This document shows positions 1 to 8,896 of a stretch of 64,000 nucleotides of DNA, piece by piece. Positions within the stretch are counted from its first letter, which is position 1. Each line of letters starts with the position of its first letter. Source of the stretch: Planococcus sp. APC 4015 (GTDB lineage Bacteria; Actinomycetota; Actinomycetes; Actinomycetales; Microbacteriaceae); assembly GCA_030407505.1 (NCBI GenBank), contig JASDDH010000008.1:81665-145664 (forward strand), read 5' to 3'. Under the pieces are notes generated by a model. It saw only the letters and a list, made by a program, of their open reading frames with translations. It was not told where the DNA came from and searched no databases. Position numbers and translations under genes: made by a program.

Positions 1-2
1 AC

Positions 3-191
3 GCCCTCATCCGCCGCCTCGCGGCCGCCGGCAACGCCGTCGTCATCGTCTCCAGCGAGATCGAAGAAGTGATCGGCCTCGCCGACACCGTCCTGGTCGT
101 CGCCGACGGTCGCGTCCTCACCACACTCCCCGCCTCCCAGATAGACGAGCACGGTGTGCTCGATCTCGTCATGAAAGGAACCGCCGCGTGA
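3..191 (+). CDS. Sugar ABC transporter ATP-binding protein, C-terminal fragment
   Basis: The frame is open from the window edge and ends in TGA at 189-191; only the last 62 residues are present. It contains the SSEIEEVIGLADTVLVVADGRV type segment that closes the second nucleotide-binding domain of RbsA/XylG/MglA-type double ATPases (H-loop region, then the beta strand and DGR turn). Its stop overlaps the GTG start of the permease that follows, so the two are translationally coupled and form one importer for a pentose or similar monosaccharide. The Walker A and signature motifs lie outside the window, so the substrate cannot be told. Confidence 0.85.
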   Translation, partial: ALIRRLAAAGNAVVIVSSEIEEVIGLADTVLVVADGRVLTTLPASQIDEHGVLDLVMKGTAA

Positions 192-1249
192 GCGAGCAGA
201 ACACCTCAGGGGCCGGAGTCGTCCCCCCCTCGACCGAACCGCCTCGCACCACGGCGACGCTCACGGCTGAGTCCGTTCCCGCCTGGCGCCGCATCATGTC
301 GGGATCCGTCGGACGCAACCTCGGGCTCGTCGTCGCCCTGCTCGTGCTCGTCATCGTCGGCGCCGTCTCGGCACCCGACACCTTCCTCAGCGTGAGCAAC
401 ATCCTGACGATCCTCCGACAGGCGTCGATCATCGGCGTCGTCAGCATCGGCATGACGCTCGTGATCATCGCCGGGGGCATCGACCTGTCGGTGGGCTCGG
501 TGCTGGGTCTCGCGTCGGTGGTCGCAGCGCTCGCGGCCGTGCAGGACCTCGCCGACCAGATGCACTGGATCGTCATGGTCGTCATCGCCCTGGCTGTGGG
601 TGTCGGTGCGGGACTCATCAACGGCGTGGTCATCGCCTACGGCAAGGTCGTCGCCTTCATGGCGACGCTGGCCATGCTCGTCGCCGCCCGCGGTCTGGCA
701 GAGATCTTCGCCGAACGTCGCACGCTGCAGGTCGGCAACCGCGACTTCATCGAGTTCATGAACCTCGACTTCCTCGGCGTCGACATCCTCATCTGGATCT
801 TCGCCCTCGTCGCGGCACTCGGCTGGATCGTGCTCAACCGCACGACCTTCGGGCGCCGCACGGTCGCCATCGGCGGCAACCGCGAGGCGGCCCGCCTCGC
901 GGGCATCAACGTCAAGCGGCACACGATGTGGCTCTACGCGATCTCGGGACTCACCGCCGGCATCGCCGCCGTCATGTACCTCGGAAGAACCACCGCCGGC
1001 ACGTCTACCCACGGCACGCTGCTCGAGCTCGACGCGATCGCCGCCGTCGTCGTCGGCGGCACGCTGCTCGTCGGCGGCCGCGGCACGATCACCGGCACCG
1101 TGTTCGGCGTGCTCATCTTCGCGACACTCACCAACGTCTTCGTCCAGAACAACCTCACCTCGTCGGTGCAGGCCGTCGCCAAGGGCATCATCATCGTCGT
1201 GGCGGTCCTCCTGCAGCAGCGCTTCTCCCGTCCCACCGGCAGAGGCTGA
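188..1249 (+). CDS. Ribose/xylose-type ABC transporter permease (RbsC family)
   Basis: Inner-membrane permease of a CUT2-class monosaccharide importer, 353 aa. After a 35-residue hydrophilic Ser/Thr/Pro-rich tail there are about ten hydrophobic segments. The family hallmark GMTLVIIAGGIDLSVGS is at about residues 95-111, and the coupling-loop region IGGNREAARLAGINV is at about 225-240. The start is GTG at 188, overlapping the ATPase stop. The periplasmic binding protein is not in the window and presumably lies upstream. The ROK repressor just downstream is a plausible regulator of this sugar system. Confidence 0.9.
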   Translation: MSEQNTSGAGVVPPSTEPPRTTATLTAESVPAWRRIMSGSVGRNLGLVVALLVLVIVGAVSAPDTFLSVSNILTILRQASIIGVVSIGMTLVIIAGGIDLSVGSVLGLASVVAALAAVQDLADQMHWIVMVVIALAVGVGAGLINGVVIAYGKVVAFMATLAMLVAARGLAEIFAERRTLQVGNRDFIEFMNLDFLGVDILIWIFALVAALGWIVLNRTTFGRRTVAIGGNREAARLAGINVKRHTMWLYAISGLTAGIAAVMYLGRTTAGTSTHGTLLELDAIAAVVVGGTLLVGGRGTITGTVFGVLIFATLTNVFVQNNLTSSVQAVAKGIIIVVAVLLQQRFSRPTGRG

Positions 1250-1357
1250 AAAGGCCCGCCGGTGCCGCCGCCCTATGATCGAGCGACGGCATCGGGCCGT
1301 GGCATCCCGCTGGAAGACCGGTGATCTCGACGCCCGCCGGCCGAGGTCGAGTGAAAC

Positions 1358-2545
1358 ATGGTGAGTATGAGTCTTGATTCCTCCAGCGGGATCTCCGGCG
1401 TGAGTCAGCTGTTCCAACTGCTGCGCGACGGGGTGCCGCGCACGCGCGCCGAGCTCGCGAAGTCCACCGGTCTCGCCCGTTCGACGATCGCGGCGCGGGT
1501 GGACGAGCTCATGCGCATGGGACTGGTCACGCCGCTCGCCGAGACGGTGTCGACGGGCGGGCGACCGCCGTCGCAGTTCGCACTCAACCCGGGTGCGCGG
1601 CTCGTGCTCGCCGCCGACATCGGCGCCTCGCACGCGACCCTCGCCGTCACCGACCTCGCCGGCTCGATCCTCGCCCAGCACAGCGAGCCGCTCGATGTGA
1701 CGCTCGGTCCGGTGGCGGTCCTCACGTGGCTGGTGCAGCACGCGCGTGAACTGCTCGCCCGCGTCGGTCGCGAAGAGAAGGACCTCGCCGCGATCGGCAT
1801 CGGGGTTCCCGGCCCCGTCGAGCACTCGACCGGCCAGCCCGTCAATCCCCCGATCATGCCCGGCTGGGACCGCTTCGACGTGCCCGGCTGGGTTCGCCAG
1901 CACCTCGACGTGCCCGTCCTCGTCGACAACGACGTGAACATCATGGCTCTCGGCGAGCGCGCGCTGGCGTATCCCGCCGTCGAGCACCTCATGTTCGTGA
2001 AGGTCGCGACGGGGATCGGCGCAGGCGTGATCTCGAGCGGCACCCTGCAGCGCGGTGCGCAGGGCATCGCCGGCGACATCGGCCACGTGCGCGTGGCGCG
2101 CGGCGCGGAGGTCCCGTGCCACTGCGGGAACAAAGGGTGCCTCGAAGCGCTCGCCTCGGGGCCCGCGATCGCCCGAGCCCTGCGGGCGCAGGGGGTGCCG
2201 GCCGAGAACGGCGACGACGTCGTCGATCTGGTCAAGCGCGGAAACCTCGACGCCATCCAGGCGGTGCGCCAGGCGGGCCGCGACATCGGCGAGGTGCTCA
2301 CGACCTGCGTCAGCCTCGTCAACCCGTCGGTCATCGCCATCGGAGGATCGATGGCCCGTGTCGGAGAGCACCTGATCGCGGGCGTGCGCGAAGTCGTCTA
2401 CACCCGCTCGATCCCGCTGGCGACCGAGCATCTGGCCATCGTGCAGTCGGCGGCGGCTCAGAACGCTGCGGTGCTCGGAGCGAGCATGCTCGCGATCGAG
2501 CACGCTCTCTCGCCCGAGTCGCTCAGCGCCCTCGTGTCGGCCTGA
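1358..2545 (+). CDS. ROK family transcriptional regulator
   Basis: A 395-residue protein with an N-terminal winged helix (about 15-75; RAELAKSTGLARSTIAARVDEL) and a C-terminal ROK sugar-kinase fold. Visible kinase-fold motifs are DIGASHATLAV at about 88, VDNDVN near 190, and the zinc-type CHCGNKGC cluster near 250. This layout is that of NagC/Mlc/XylR-type repressors, which sense a sugar or sugar phosphate. It lies 108 bases after the sugar permease on the same strand and probably controls that operon. ATG at 1358 is used; ATG at 1367 is an alternative. Whether it retains kinase activity cannot be judged. Confidence 0.9.
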   Translation: MVSMSLDSSSGISGVSQLFQLLRDGVPRTRAELAKSTGLARSTIAARVDELMRMGLVTPLAETVSTGGRPPSQFALNPGARLVLAADIGASHATLAVTDLAGSILAQHSEPLDVTLGPVAVLTWLVQHARELLARVGREEKDLAAIGIGVPGPVEHSTGQPVNPPIMPGWDRFDVPGWVRQHLDVPVLVDNDVNIMALGERALAYPAVEHLMFVKVATGIGAGVISSGTLQRGAQGIAGDIGHVRVARGAEVPCHCGNKGCLEALASGPAIARALRAQGVPAENGDDVVDLVKRGNLDAIQAVRQAGRDIGEVLTTCVSLVNPSVIAIGGSMARVGEHLIAGVREVVYTRSIPLATEHLAIVQSAAAQNAAVLGASMLAIEHALSPESLSALVSA

Positions 2546-2572
2546 CGCACTCCCAGCCGACTCGTAATCGGC

Positions 2573-3289
2573 ATGGGTAGCGTCTCGCTCATGGACGCCC
2601 CCGGCCTGCTTCTGGACGATTCCGCCGCGATCTCGTATTCGCCCGAGCAGCTGCGCGCCATGCGCGACGAGTTCCAGCGGTTCCTGATGGAGTACCGCTT
2701 CGGCCTGCGGGAGGTCGAGACGAAGCTCGAGATCCTCCGCGAGGAGTTCCAGCTCATCCATGACTACAACCCGATCGAACACGTGTCGAGCAGGGTGAAA
2801 TCGCCCGACAGCATCGTCGAGAAGGTCGGGCGCAAAGAGATCGAGCCGGATTTCGAGAGCATCCGCTCGCACATCACCGATATCGCCGGCGTCCGCGTGA
2901 CCTGCAGCTTCGTGCGCGACGCGTATCGACTGTTCGACCTTCTGACACAGCAGGATGACATCCGCGTGCGGATCGTGAAGGACTACATCGCCGAGCCCAA
3001 GGAGAACGGCTACAAGAGCCTGCACGCGATCGTCGAGGTGCCGGTCTTCCTGTCGACCGGCCGCGTCACCGTGCCGGTCGAAGTGCAGTTCCGCACGATC
3101 GCCATGGATTTCTGGGCCAGCCTCGAGCACAAGATCTACTACAAGTACGACAGCAAGGTGCCCGGCCGTCTGACCGATGAGCTCAGAGCCGCGGCCGGCA
3201 CCGCCTCCGAGCTCGACGCGAAGATGGAGGCGCTGCACCGCGAGCTGCACGGCGGCCCCGTCACGCCGCGGCGGCCGATGCTCGCATGA
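2573..3289 (+). CDS. Small alarmone synthetase (RelA/SpoT-type GTP pyrophosphokinase domain)
   Basis: A 238-residue stand-alone (p)ppGpp synthetase of the RelQ/YjbM type. Synthetase motifs are visible: SSRVKSPDSIVEK near 77-90, ITDIAGVRVTC near 100-110, KENGYKSLHAIVEVP near 145-160, and VEVQFRTIAMDFWASLEHKIYYK near 167-190, including the acidic Glu of ExQxRT. There is no HD hydrolase, TGS or ACT domain, so it should make alarmone from ATP and GTP/GDP without degrading it. It starts 27 bases after the ROK gene. ATG at 2591 is an alternative start. Confidence 0.88.
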   Translation: MGSVSLMDAPGLLLDDSAAISYSPEQLRAMRDEFQRFLMEYRFGLREVETKLEILREEFQLIHDYNPIEHVSSRVKSPDSIVEKVGRKEIEPDFESIRSHITDIAGVRVTCSFVRDAYRLFDLLTQQDDIRVRIVKDYIAEPKENGYKSLHAIVEVPVFLSTGRVTVPVEVQFRTIAMDFWASLEHKIYYKYDSKVPGRLTDELRAAAGTASELDAKMEALHRELHGGPVTPRRPMLA

Positions 3290-3368
3290 CCCGCGGCGCG
3301 GCCACGGGTCTGCGATTGGACCGGCGCACGCGCGCATGACGGATGCCGCGAGCGGCCACACTCGACGG

Positions 3369-4271
3369 ATGGCCATCGTCACCGCACCCTCCGTCGCGAG
3401 CGCCCGCACCGGCATCGTCTGGGGGCTTCTCGGCGTGCTCGCGTTCTCGTTCACGCTGCCCTTCACCCGCATCGCGGTCGAGACACTCTCACCGCTGTTC
3501 ATCGGCGCCGGTCGAGCCGTCATCGCCGCGATCCTCGCCTCGCTCGCCCTCATCCTGACGCGCCAGAAGCTGCCCGAGCGGCGCCAGTGGGGGCGCATCG
3601 CGGTCGTCGCCGCCGGCGTCGTCGTCGGGTTCCCGATGCTCACCTCGTTCGCGCTGACGACCTCTTCGGCCGGCCACGGGGCCGTCGTGATCGCCCTGCT
3701 GCCCGCGGCGACCGCCGTGATGGCGGTCGTCCGGGGCAAGGAGCGCCCGCCGCTGCCGTTCTGGGTCGCGGCAGCACTCGGCGCCGTCGCCGCCGTCGCG
3801 TTCGCGCTCGTCCAGGGAGGTGGCGCGTTCGGCCTGCAGCCCTCCGATCTGCTGCTGTTCGGCGCCGTGCTGGCCGCCGCCATCGGCTACGCCGAGGGAG
3901 GGCTTCTGGCCCGCGAACTGGGTGCGTGGCAGACGGTGTCGTGGGCGCTGGTCGTCGCGTCGCCGCTCATGGTCGCGCTCACCGCGTTCTCCATCGCGCA
4001 GCAGGCTCCGACCGCGGGCGGTGCGGGATGGGCGTCGTTCGCCTACCTCGCGGTGGTGAGCATGTTCCTCGGCTTCTTCGCCTGGTACCGGGGGCTCGCG
4101 ATCGGGCCGATGTCGATCGTCAGCCAGACCCAGCTCGTGCAGCCGGTGCTCTCGATCGCCTGGGCGGCGCTGATCCTGCACGAGCACATCACCTGGCAGA
4201 CGGTGCTCGGCGGCGCCGCGGTGATCCTCTGCGCGGGTCTCGCAGTGCGGATCCGGATGCGGCGGCCCTGA
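3369..4271 (+). CDS. EamA/DMT family transporter
   Basis: A 300-residue inner-membrane protein with about ten hydrophobic helices arranged as two EamA repeats (roughly 15-140 and 150-295). The second repeat ends with the typical SQTQLVQPVLSIAWAALILHE segment seen in RhaT/YdcZ-like exporters. Such proteins usually export amino acids or small metabolites; no substrate can be assigned. The frame is open further upstream (ATG at 3336 also possible), but 3369 puts the first membrane segment at the usual distance from the N-terminus. Converges on the next gene across a strong hairpin. Confidence 0.8.
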   Translation: MAIVTAPSVASARTGIVWGLLGVLAFSFTLPFTRIAVETLSPLFIGAGRAVIAAILASLALILTRQKLPERRQWGRIAVVAAGVVVGFPMLTSFALTTSSAGHGAVVIALLPAATAVMAVVRGKERPPLPFWVAAALGAVAAVAFALVQGGGAFGLQPSDLLLFGAVLAAAIGYAEGGLLARELGAWQTVSWALVVASPLMVALTAFSIAQQAPTAGGAGWASFAYLAVVSMFLGFFAWYRGLAIGPMSIVSQTQLVQPVLSIAWAALILHEHITWQTVLGGAAVILCAGLAVRIRMRRP

Positions 4272-4276
4272 GCAGC

Positions 4277-4314
4277 GCACTGCGCCTCCCCGCCGAGGCG
4301 AGGAGGCGCAGTGC
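4277..4314. terminator. Bidirectional hairpin terminator
   Basis: A perfect 13-bp inverted repeat (GCACTGCGCCTCC / GGAGGCGCAGTGC, loop 4290-4301) lies between the convergent genes ending at 4271 and 4326. Position and stem strength suit a terminator for both directions, although no T-run follows either arm. Confidence 0.7.
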
Positions 4315-4325
4315 GAGGATGTCGG

Positions 4326-5735
4326 TCAGTTCAGGACGAAGACGAGCGTCCGTGTGTTGCCTGCGACATCGTGGACGACGAGGGTGTTCTCGCCCTTCAC
4401 CGCCCCGAACGTGCCGGGCTTGATGAAGTTGACGTCGGACCACGCGTTGTTCGTGAGGTCCTTGACCGTGCCGTTGATCGTGACCTTGTCGATCTTCTGA
4501 GCGTCGTAGAGCTTGACGCTCACGAGGTCGTACACCCCGTCGCCGCCGACCGTGTACGCCGAGCCGTCCTTGACGGTGGCCGTGGGCGCGGTCCCGTCGA
4601 CCGTGACGGCGAAAGTGCCGGTCTGGGAGATGTTGCCCGCGAGGTCCTGCGAGTTGTACTTCACGGTGTAGGCGCCGTCGGGAAGCGAGACCGTCGCCCT
4701 GTGCGTGGCGCTCGTGCCGGTGGCCGCGGACTGCGTGGACTTCACGAGCGTCGTGCCCTTGTAGATGTTCGCGACGATGCGCTTCAGGCCTTTCTCGTCG
4801 GTCGCATCCACCTGCACCGACAGCGACCGGAACGGGCCCTCGGTCGTGGGCGAGACGAGGCTCGCAGTCGGGCGGGTCGTGTCGGGCACCTCTTCGAGCG
4901 TGACGAGGAACGCGGCGCTGAAGAAGTACTGCGGCACCGCCGCGGAATCGACCCAGTACGCACCATCGCGCTCGACGACCGTCATCGGGATGTCGGGGTA
5001 GCTGATCGGCGCGCTGCCCGTGGCAGCCGTGACGGATGCCACACGGTAGCCCGCGGGCGCGGTGATGCGCATGCCCAGATCGCCCGGAAGGTGGCGGATC
5101 ACGCGGTAGCCCGGCGCCTGCGCCTCGTAGCCGCCCGGCAGGCCGGCGTACTCGGAACCGACGAACCACTCGCCGCCCGAGCCGAACTCGATCGAAGTGA
5201 TCCCGCTCACGGGTGCTCCGTCGGTGGAGCTGACCTTCGCCGCGACACCGAGGGCGGTCATGCCGATCAGACGCTGTTCGCCGTCCGCGTCGATGACGAC
5301 GTCGAGGGTGCCCTGTGCGCCGTAGTACTCGGTCGTCGCCATGCGCGTGATGTCGGCCGCGCTCGTCGCGCCCGTCGCATCGAAGAAGACCTCGTTGGCG
5401 GGATAGTTGGGGTGGCCGAGGTACAGCGTGGCAGCGCCGACCGGCACATCGGTGAACCGGTAGAGGCCGTCGGCATCGGCGCTCTTGTAGTGGCGGGTGC
5501 CGTTGACGTCGACCAGCTGCGCGGCGAGGTCGGTGTTGAGGCGGTCTACGTCTCCGCTCGGCGAGGTCCTGGTCGTGTCGAAGAGGCCGTCCGCGTAGCG
5601 GTCGTCGAAGCGGGTGACGGTCAGATCGCCGGTGGTGGGGTCGCCGTCTTCCGCCAGTGCGGGCAGCGGTGCCGCGATCATGGCGAGAGTGACGGCGCCC
5701 GCGGCAGCCCAGCCGTATCGGTGTGCGAGTCTCAT
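4326..5735 (-). CDS. Secreted protein with Ig-like repeats, function unknown
   Basis: A 469-residue precursor starting at ATG 5735, with GGGGAA upstream as ribosome site. The N-terminal signal peptide is clear: MRLAHRYGW, a hydrophobic Ala-rich core, then cleavage near ALAEDGD (about residue 28). Residues 30-130 resemble an SdrD/Cna-B-like module (DRYADGLFDTTRTSPSGDVDRLNTD, then YRFTDVPVGAATLYLG). The C-terminal half carries two bacterial Ig-like repeats, each following a DTTRPTA / GTAPTA lead-in and including DGAYTVKYNSQDLAGNIS. No sorting signal or membrane anchor is visible at the C-terminus, so it is probably released or wall-associated. No enzymatic motif was recognised. Confidence 0.75.
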   Translation of the reverse strand: MRLAHRYGWAAAGAVTLAMIAAPLPALAEDGDPTTGDLTVTRFDDRYADGLFDTTRTSPSGDVDRLNTDLAAQLVDVNGTRHYKSADADGLYRFTDVPVGAATLYLGHPNYPANEVFFDATGATSAADITRMATTEYYGAQGTLDVVIDADGEQRLIGMTALGVAAKVSSTDGAPVSGITSIEFGSGGEWFVGSEYAGLPGGYEAQAPGYRVIRHLPGDLGMRITAPAGYRVASVTAATGSAPISYPDIPMTVVERDGAYWVDSAAVPQYFFSAAFLVTLEEVPDTTRPTASLVSPTTEGPFRSLSVQVDATDEKGLKRIVANIYKGTTLVKSTQSAATGTSATHRATVSLPDGAYTVKYNSQDLAGNISQTGTFAVTVDGTAPTATVKDGSAYTVGGDGVYDLVSVKLYDAQKIDKVTINGTVKDLTNNAWSDVNFIKPGTFGAVKGENTLVVHDVAGNTRTLVFVLN

Positions 5736-5873
5736 GTCGTTGTTCCCCAGGTTCGGTTCGAGGTTCGATGAGGGCGGATCGCCCACACCGAACTTATGCA
5801 CCGCCTGGGGGCAGACCGTCAGAGGTTCGCCGATGTTCACCGGGATGCCAGCGGCTCGTCACCGCGGCAGGAT

Positions 5874-7145
5874 TCAGAGGCCGAGCGTGCGGCTCAGGTA
5901 GTCGTTGCGGAACTTCGCCTCGGGGTCCCACTGGTCGGCGAGTGCCGCGAAGTCGTCGACTCGGTCGTACTGCGCTCGCACGTCGGCCGCCGGCATCCGG
6001 AACCATTTGCCCCAGTGCGGGCGCGCGTCGAACGGTGCGAGAGCGGCCTCGATGTCGGGGAGGAGGGCCGAGACCTCGTCGGGCAGGTTCTTCCACGTGA
6101 AGTGGATCGCCATGCTCTCGCGGCGGTACGCGGGGCTCATCCACAGCTCGTCGGCGGCGATCGTGCGCAGCTCGGTCGTGAGGAGGATCTCGTCGATGCG
6201 GGCGCCCAGAGGGCGGAGAGCCGACAGTGCCGCGGCCGCGTGCTCGCGGGCGACGAAGTATTCGGACTGGATCTCGTCGCCGTGGCTGGGCACGGCATCG
6301 AACCGGAAGTGCGGCAGGCGCTCATGCCAGGGGCCGTACGACCCGTCGGTCGCGGTCGTGTTGTCGGCGACCTGCTCGATGGGCCCCGCGTGGGAGGGGA
6401 GAGCGCGGGCCGCGCCGAAGTACGTCTCGCCGACGGCATCCTCGATGCGGCTCTTGACCCAGATCTCCCGCACGGTGTCGGTGTGCCAGTGCAGGAAGAC
6501 GCTGACGCTGTAGGCGCCCGCCATGACGGCGTCGAGGTTCGCGAGCAGCTCACTCCACGGAAGGCCGACGAAGACGTCCTGCCGCACCTCGAACGTCGGA
6601 ACGACGTCGAGCTCGAGACGCGTGACGATGCCCAGGGCGCCGAGGTGCACGACCATCCCGGCGAAGTCGGCGGTGTCGCGGTCGACGTGCACGAGGCTGC
6701 CGTCGGCGGTCACCAGCTCCATGCCGCGCACCGAGCCCGACAGGTTGAGGTTGCGGTCGCCCGAGCCGTGGGTTCCCACCGCCGTCGCGCCCGCCACCGA
6801 GATGTGCGGCAGCGAACCGAGGTTGCGCAGGGCGAGTCCTGCGGCGTGCAGCTGCTGTGCGACGAGGCCGTAGGGGATGCCGCCGGGGACCCACGCCGAG
6901 CGGCCGTCGGCGGCGATGTCGACCGGTGCCGCGAGCTTCGCGACGTTCACGAGCACACCCGGCGTGTCGGCGAGGTCGTTGAACGAGTGCCGCGTGCCGA
7001 GGGCCCGCACGCGGGACGCGCCCGCGACGAGCTCCTGCAGCGCCTCGACCGTCCCGGGTTCGCGCAGGGCCTGCGCTCCGTACACGTGGGTGCCGGCCCA
7101 GCTCACACCGGCGGGCGTGCCGTCTGACGTCATCGTGTCGCTCAT
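5874..7145 (-). CDS. FAD-linked oxidase, alditol oxidase / sugar-1,4-lactone oxidase family
   Basis: A 423-residue VAO-fold flavoprotein. The N-terminal FAD domain has GTRHSFNDLAD with His53 in the place of the covalent flavin histidine of Streptomyces AldO, and LPHISVAGATAVGTHGSGD near 115-135. The C-terminal half is an ALO-type cap ending in HWGKWF. Relatives oxidise polyols (xylitol, sorbitol, glycerol) or aldonolactones with oxygen, giving H2O2; the protein has no signal peptide, so it acts in the cytosol. Its ATG overlaps the stop of the GH35 gene (7142-7145), so it is the last gene of the beta-galactoside operon. Confidence 0.85.
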   Translation of the reverse strand: MSDTMTSDGTPAGVSWAGTHVYGAQALREPGTVEALQELVAGASRVRALGTRHSFNDLADTPGVLVNVAKLAAPVDIAADGRSAWVPGGIPYGLVAQQLHAAGLALRNLGSLPHISVAGATAVGTHGSGDRNLNLSGSVRGMELVTADGSLVHVDRDTADFAGMVVHLGALGIVTRLELDVVPTFEVRQDVFVGLPWSELLANLDAVMAGAYSVSVFLHWHTDTVREIWVKSRIEDAVGETYFGAARALPSHAGPIEQVADNTTATDGSYGPWHERLPHFRFDAVPSHGDEIQSEYFVAREHAAAALSALRPLGARIDEILLTTELRTIAADELWMSPAYRRESMAIHFTWKNLPDEVSALLPDIEAALAPFDARPHWGKWFRMPAADVRAQYDRVDDFAALADQWDPEAKFRNDYLSRTLGL

Positions 7146-8893
7146 TCCTCGAGAGGACCGAGCACCGGCGCTGCGACGAACCGCGCCGACGAAGTCGTCG
7201 TGTGGTCGAGCTCGAGCACCAGCAGGTCGTTGTCGCCCGCGCGCGTCACCGGCGCCGGGACATACAGGGTGACCTGGGGTCCTGCTGACGAGTATCGCCC
7301 GAGGAGGAAGCCGTTGACGAATGCGTAGCCGTTTTCGAAACCTGTCGTGTCGAGGAAGAGATCGGATGCCGCGCTCAGCGCAAACGTTCCGCGAAGTGCG
7401 ACGGGCCCGATCTCTGCCGCTGCGGCGGGTGCTCCCCCGGCGCCGATCCCGTCCGGCGCCTGCTCGACGTCGACCGGCGTGACGCGCCAGCCCGTCAGCG
7501 GCTCGCCGCCCAGCGACGCGCCGCCGATGAGGCCCTTCGTCTCGCCGATGCGGATGTCGTAGTTGACCCGGCCCTGGTCCTCGACGAGCAGCTCGAGCAC
7601 CTGCCCCGGCGGGATGACGAGCGACGAGTCGTGCCGGGCGCGGTCGAGCAGCCCGACCGCCACGCCGTCGACACGGACCCAGGCACGGTCACGCACCTCG
7701 TCGAACGCGAGTACGGCGGAGCCCTCGAAAAGCGGGAGATCGACCGCATACCGCACCAGCGCACTGTCGTGGCCGAGGTCTTCGAACGTCGGCGGCGTCT
7801 CGAAGCCGACTTCGGCGCCCCCGCGCGTCCAGTCGCCGTGCACGGTGAGCTCGACGGTGAGTTCGGGAGCGGCGGCGGCGCGCGCCGGCTGCTCGTCGGG
7901 CACGCCGAAGTGTCGCGCGATCACGGCACGGAACGCGTCGTACTTCGCGGTCGGGTTGCCCGCCTCGTCGAGAGGGGCGTCGTAGTCGTACGACGTCGTG
8001 ATCGGGCGATAGCGGCCCTTGTCGTTCGCGCCGTTGGTGAGACCGAAGTTGGTGCCCCCGTGGAACATGTAGAAGTTGACCGATGCCCCGCTCTCGAGCA
8101 GTTCGTCGAGGTCGGCGGCGGCCGCCGCCGGATCGGTCGTGTGGTGGTATCCGCCCCACCAGTCGAACCAGCCGTCCCAGAACTCCATCGACATCAGGGG
8201 GCCGGTCGGCTGGAACTCGCGGAGCGTCTGCAGGCGCTCCACGGCACGCGAGCCGAACGAGGCCGTCATGTGCAGGCCCGGCAGGCTGCCGTCGCGCAGC
8301 ATGGCGGGCTGCGGCTGGTCGACCGTCGTGAGGGGCACGGTGACACCGGCATCCACCGTCATGCGCACGAGCTCGGAGAGGTATTCCTTGTCGGCACCGT
8401 AGGCGCCGTACTCGTTCTCGATCTGCACGAGGATGACGTTGCCGCCCCGGTCGATCTGCCGCGGCACGACGATGTCGTACACGTGCGCCAGGTAGCGCCC
8501 GACCTCGGCCAGGTAGCCGGGCTCGGAGCGCCGCAGGCCGATCGAGGCATCCCCCGTCAGCCAGACCGGGAGCCCCCCGTTCGCCCACTCGGCGCAGATG
8601 TAGGGCCCCGGCCGCACGATGGCGAACATGCCCTCTGCCGCCACGGCGTCGAGGAAGGCCCCGAGATCGTTCGCGCCGGTCGCGTCCCACTCACCGCGTC
8701 GCGGCTCATGGGCGTTCCACGCGACGTAGGTCTCGATCGTGTTGAGACCCATCAGACGCGCTTTGCGGATGCGGTCCGCCCACTGGTCGGGATGCACCCG
8801 GAAGAAGTGGATCGCCCCCGAGAGGATGCGGAACGGCTCGCCGTCGAGGAGGAAGTCCTTCTCGCCGATGGAGAACGAGGAATGCGTCATCAT
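7142..8893 (-). CDS. Beta-galactosidase, glycoside hydrolase family 35
   Basis: A 583-residue cytoplasmic enzyme with the GH35 TIM barrel at about 10-330 (SGAIHFFRVHP, AWNAHEPRRGEWD, GPYICAEWANGGLPVWL). The acid/base is Glu161 in QIENEYGAYG, and the nucleophile is Glu237 in MSMEFWDGWFDWWGG. The remainder forms beta-sandwich domains with a jelly-roll fold (RGTFALSAASDLFLDT). It removes terminal beta-galactose from oligosaccharides. It follows the permease gene by only 3 bases and overlaps the oxidase gene, so it belongs to one transcript with a second, unrelated beta-galactosidase (GH42). Confidence 0.93.
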   Translation of the reverse strand: MMTHSSFSIGEKDFLLDGEPFRILSGAIHFFRVHPDQWADRIRKARLMGLNTIETYVAWNAHEPRRGEWDATGANDLGAFLDAVAAEGMFAIVRPGPYICAEWANGGLPVWLTGDASIGLRRSEPGYLAEVGRYLAHVYDIVVPRQIDRGGNVILVQIENEYGAYGADKEYLSELVRMTVDAGVTVPLTTVDQPQPAMLRDGSLPGLHMTASFGSRAVERLQTLREFQPTGPLMSMEFWDGWFDWWGGYHHTTDPAAAAADLDELLESGASVNFYMFHGGTNFGLTNGANDKGRYRPITTSYDYDAPLDEAGNPTAKYDAFRAVIARHFGVPDEQPARAAAAPELTVELTVHGDWTRGGAEVGFETPPTFEDLGHDSALVRYAVDLPLFEGSAVLAFDEVRDRAWVRVDGVAVGLLDRARHDSSLVIPPGQVLELLVEDQGRVNYDIRIGETKGLIGGASLGGEPLTGWRVTPVDVEQAPDGIGAGGAPAAAAEIGPVALRGTFALSAASDLFLDTTGFENGYAFVNGFLLGRYSSAGPQVTLYVPAPVTRAGDNDLLVLELDHTTTSSARFVAAPVLGPLEE

Positions 8894-8896
8894 GGA

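Noticed and set aside
206..3883. A 1,225-codon open frame on the minus strand
   Set aside because: It lies antisense to five conserved genes with clear motifs. Long antisense frames are expected in very GC-rich coding DNA because stop codons are rare.
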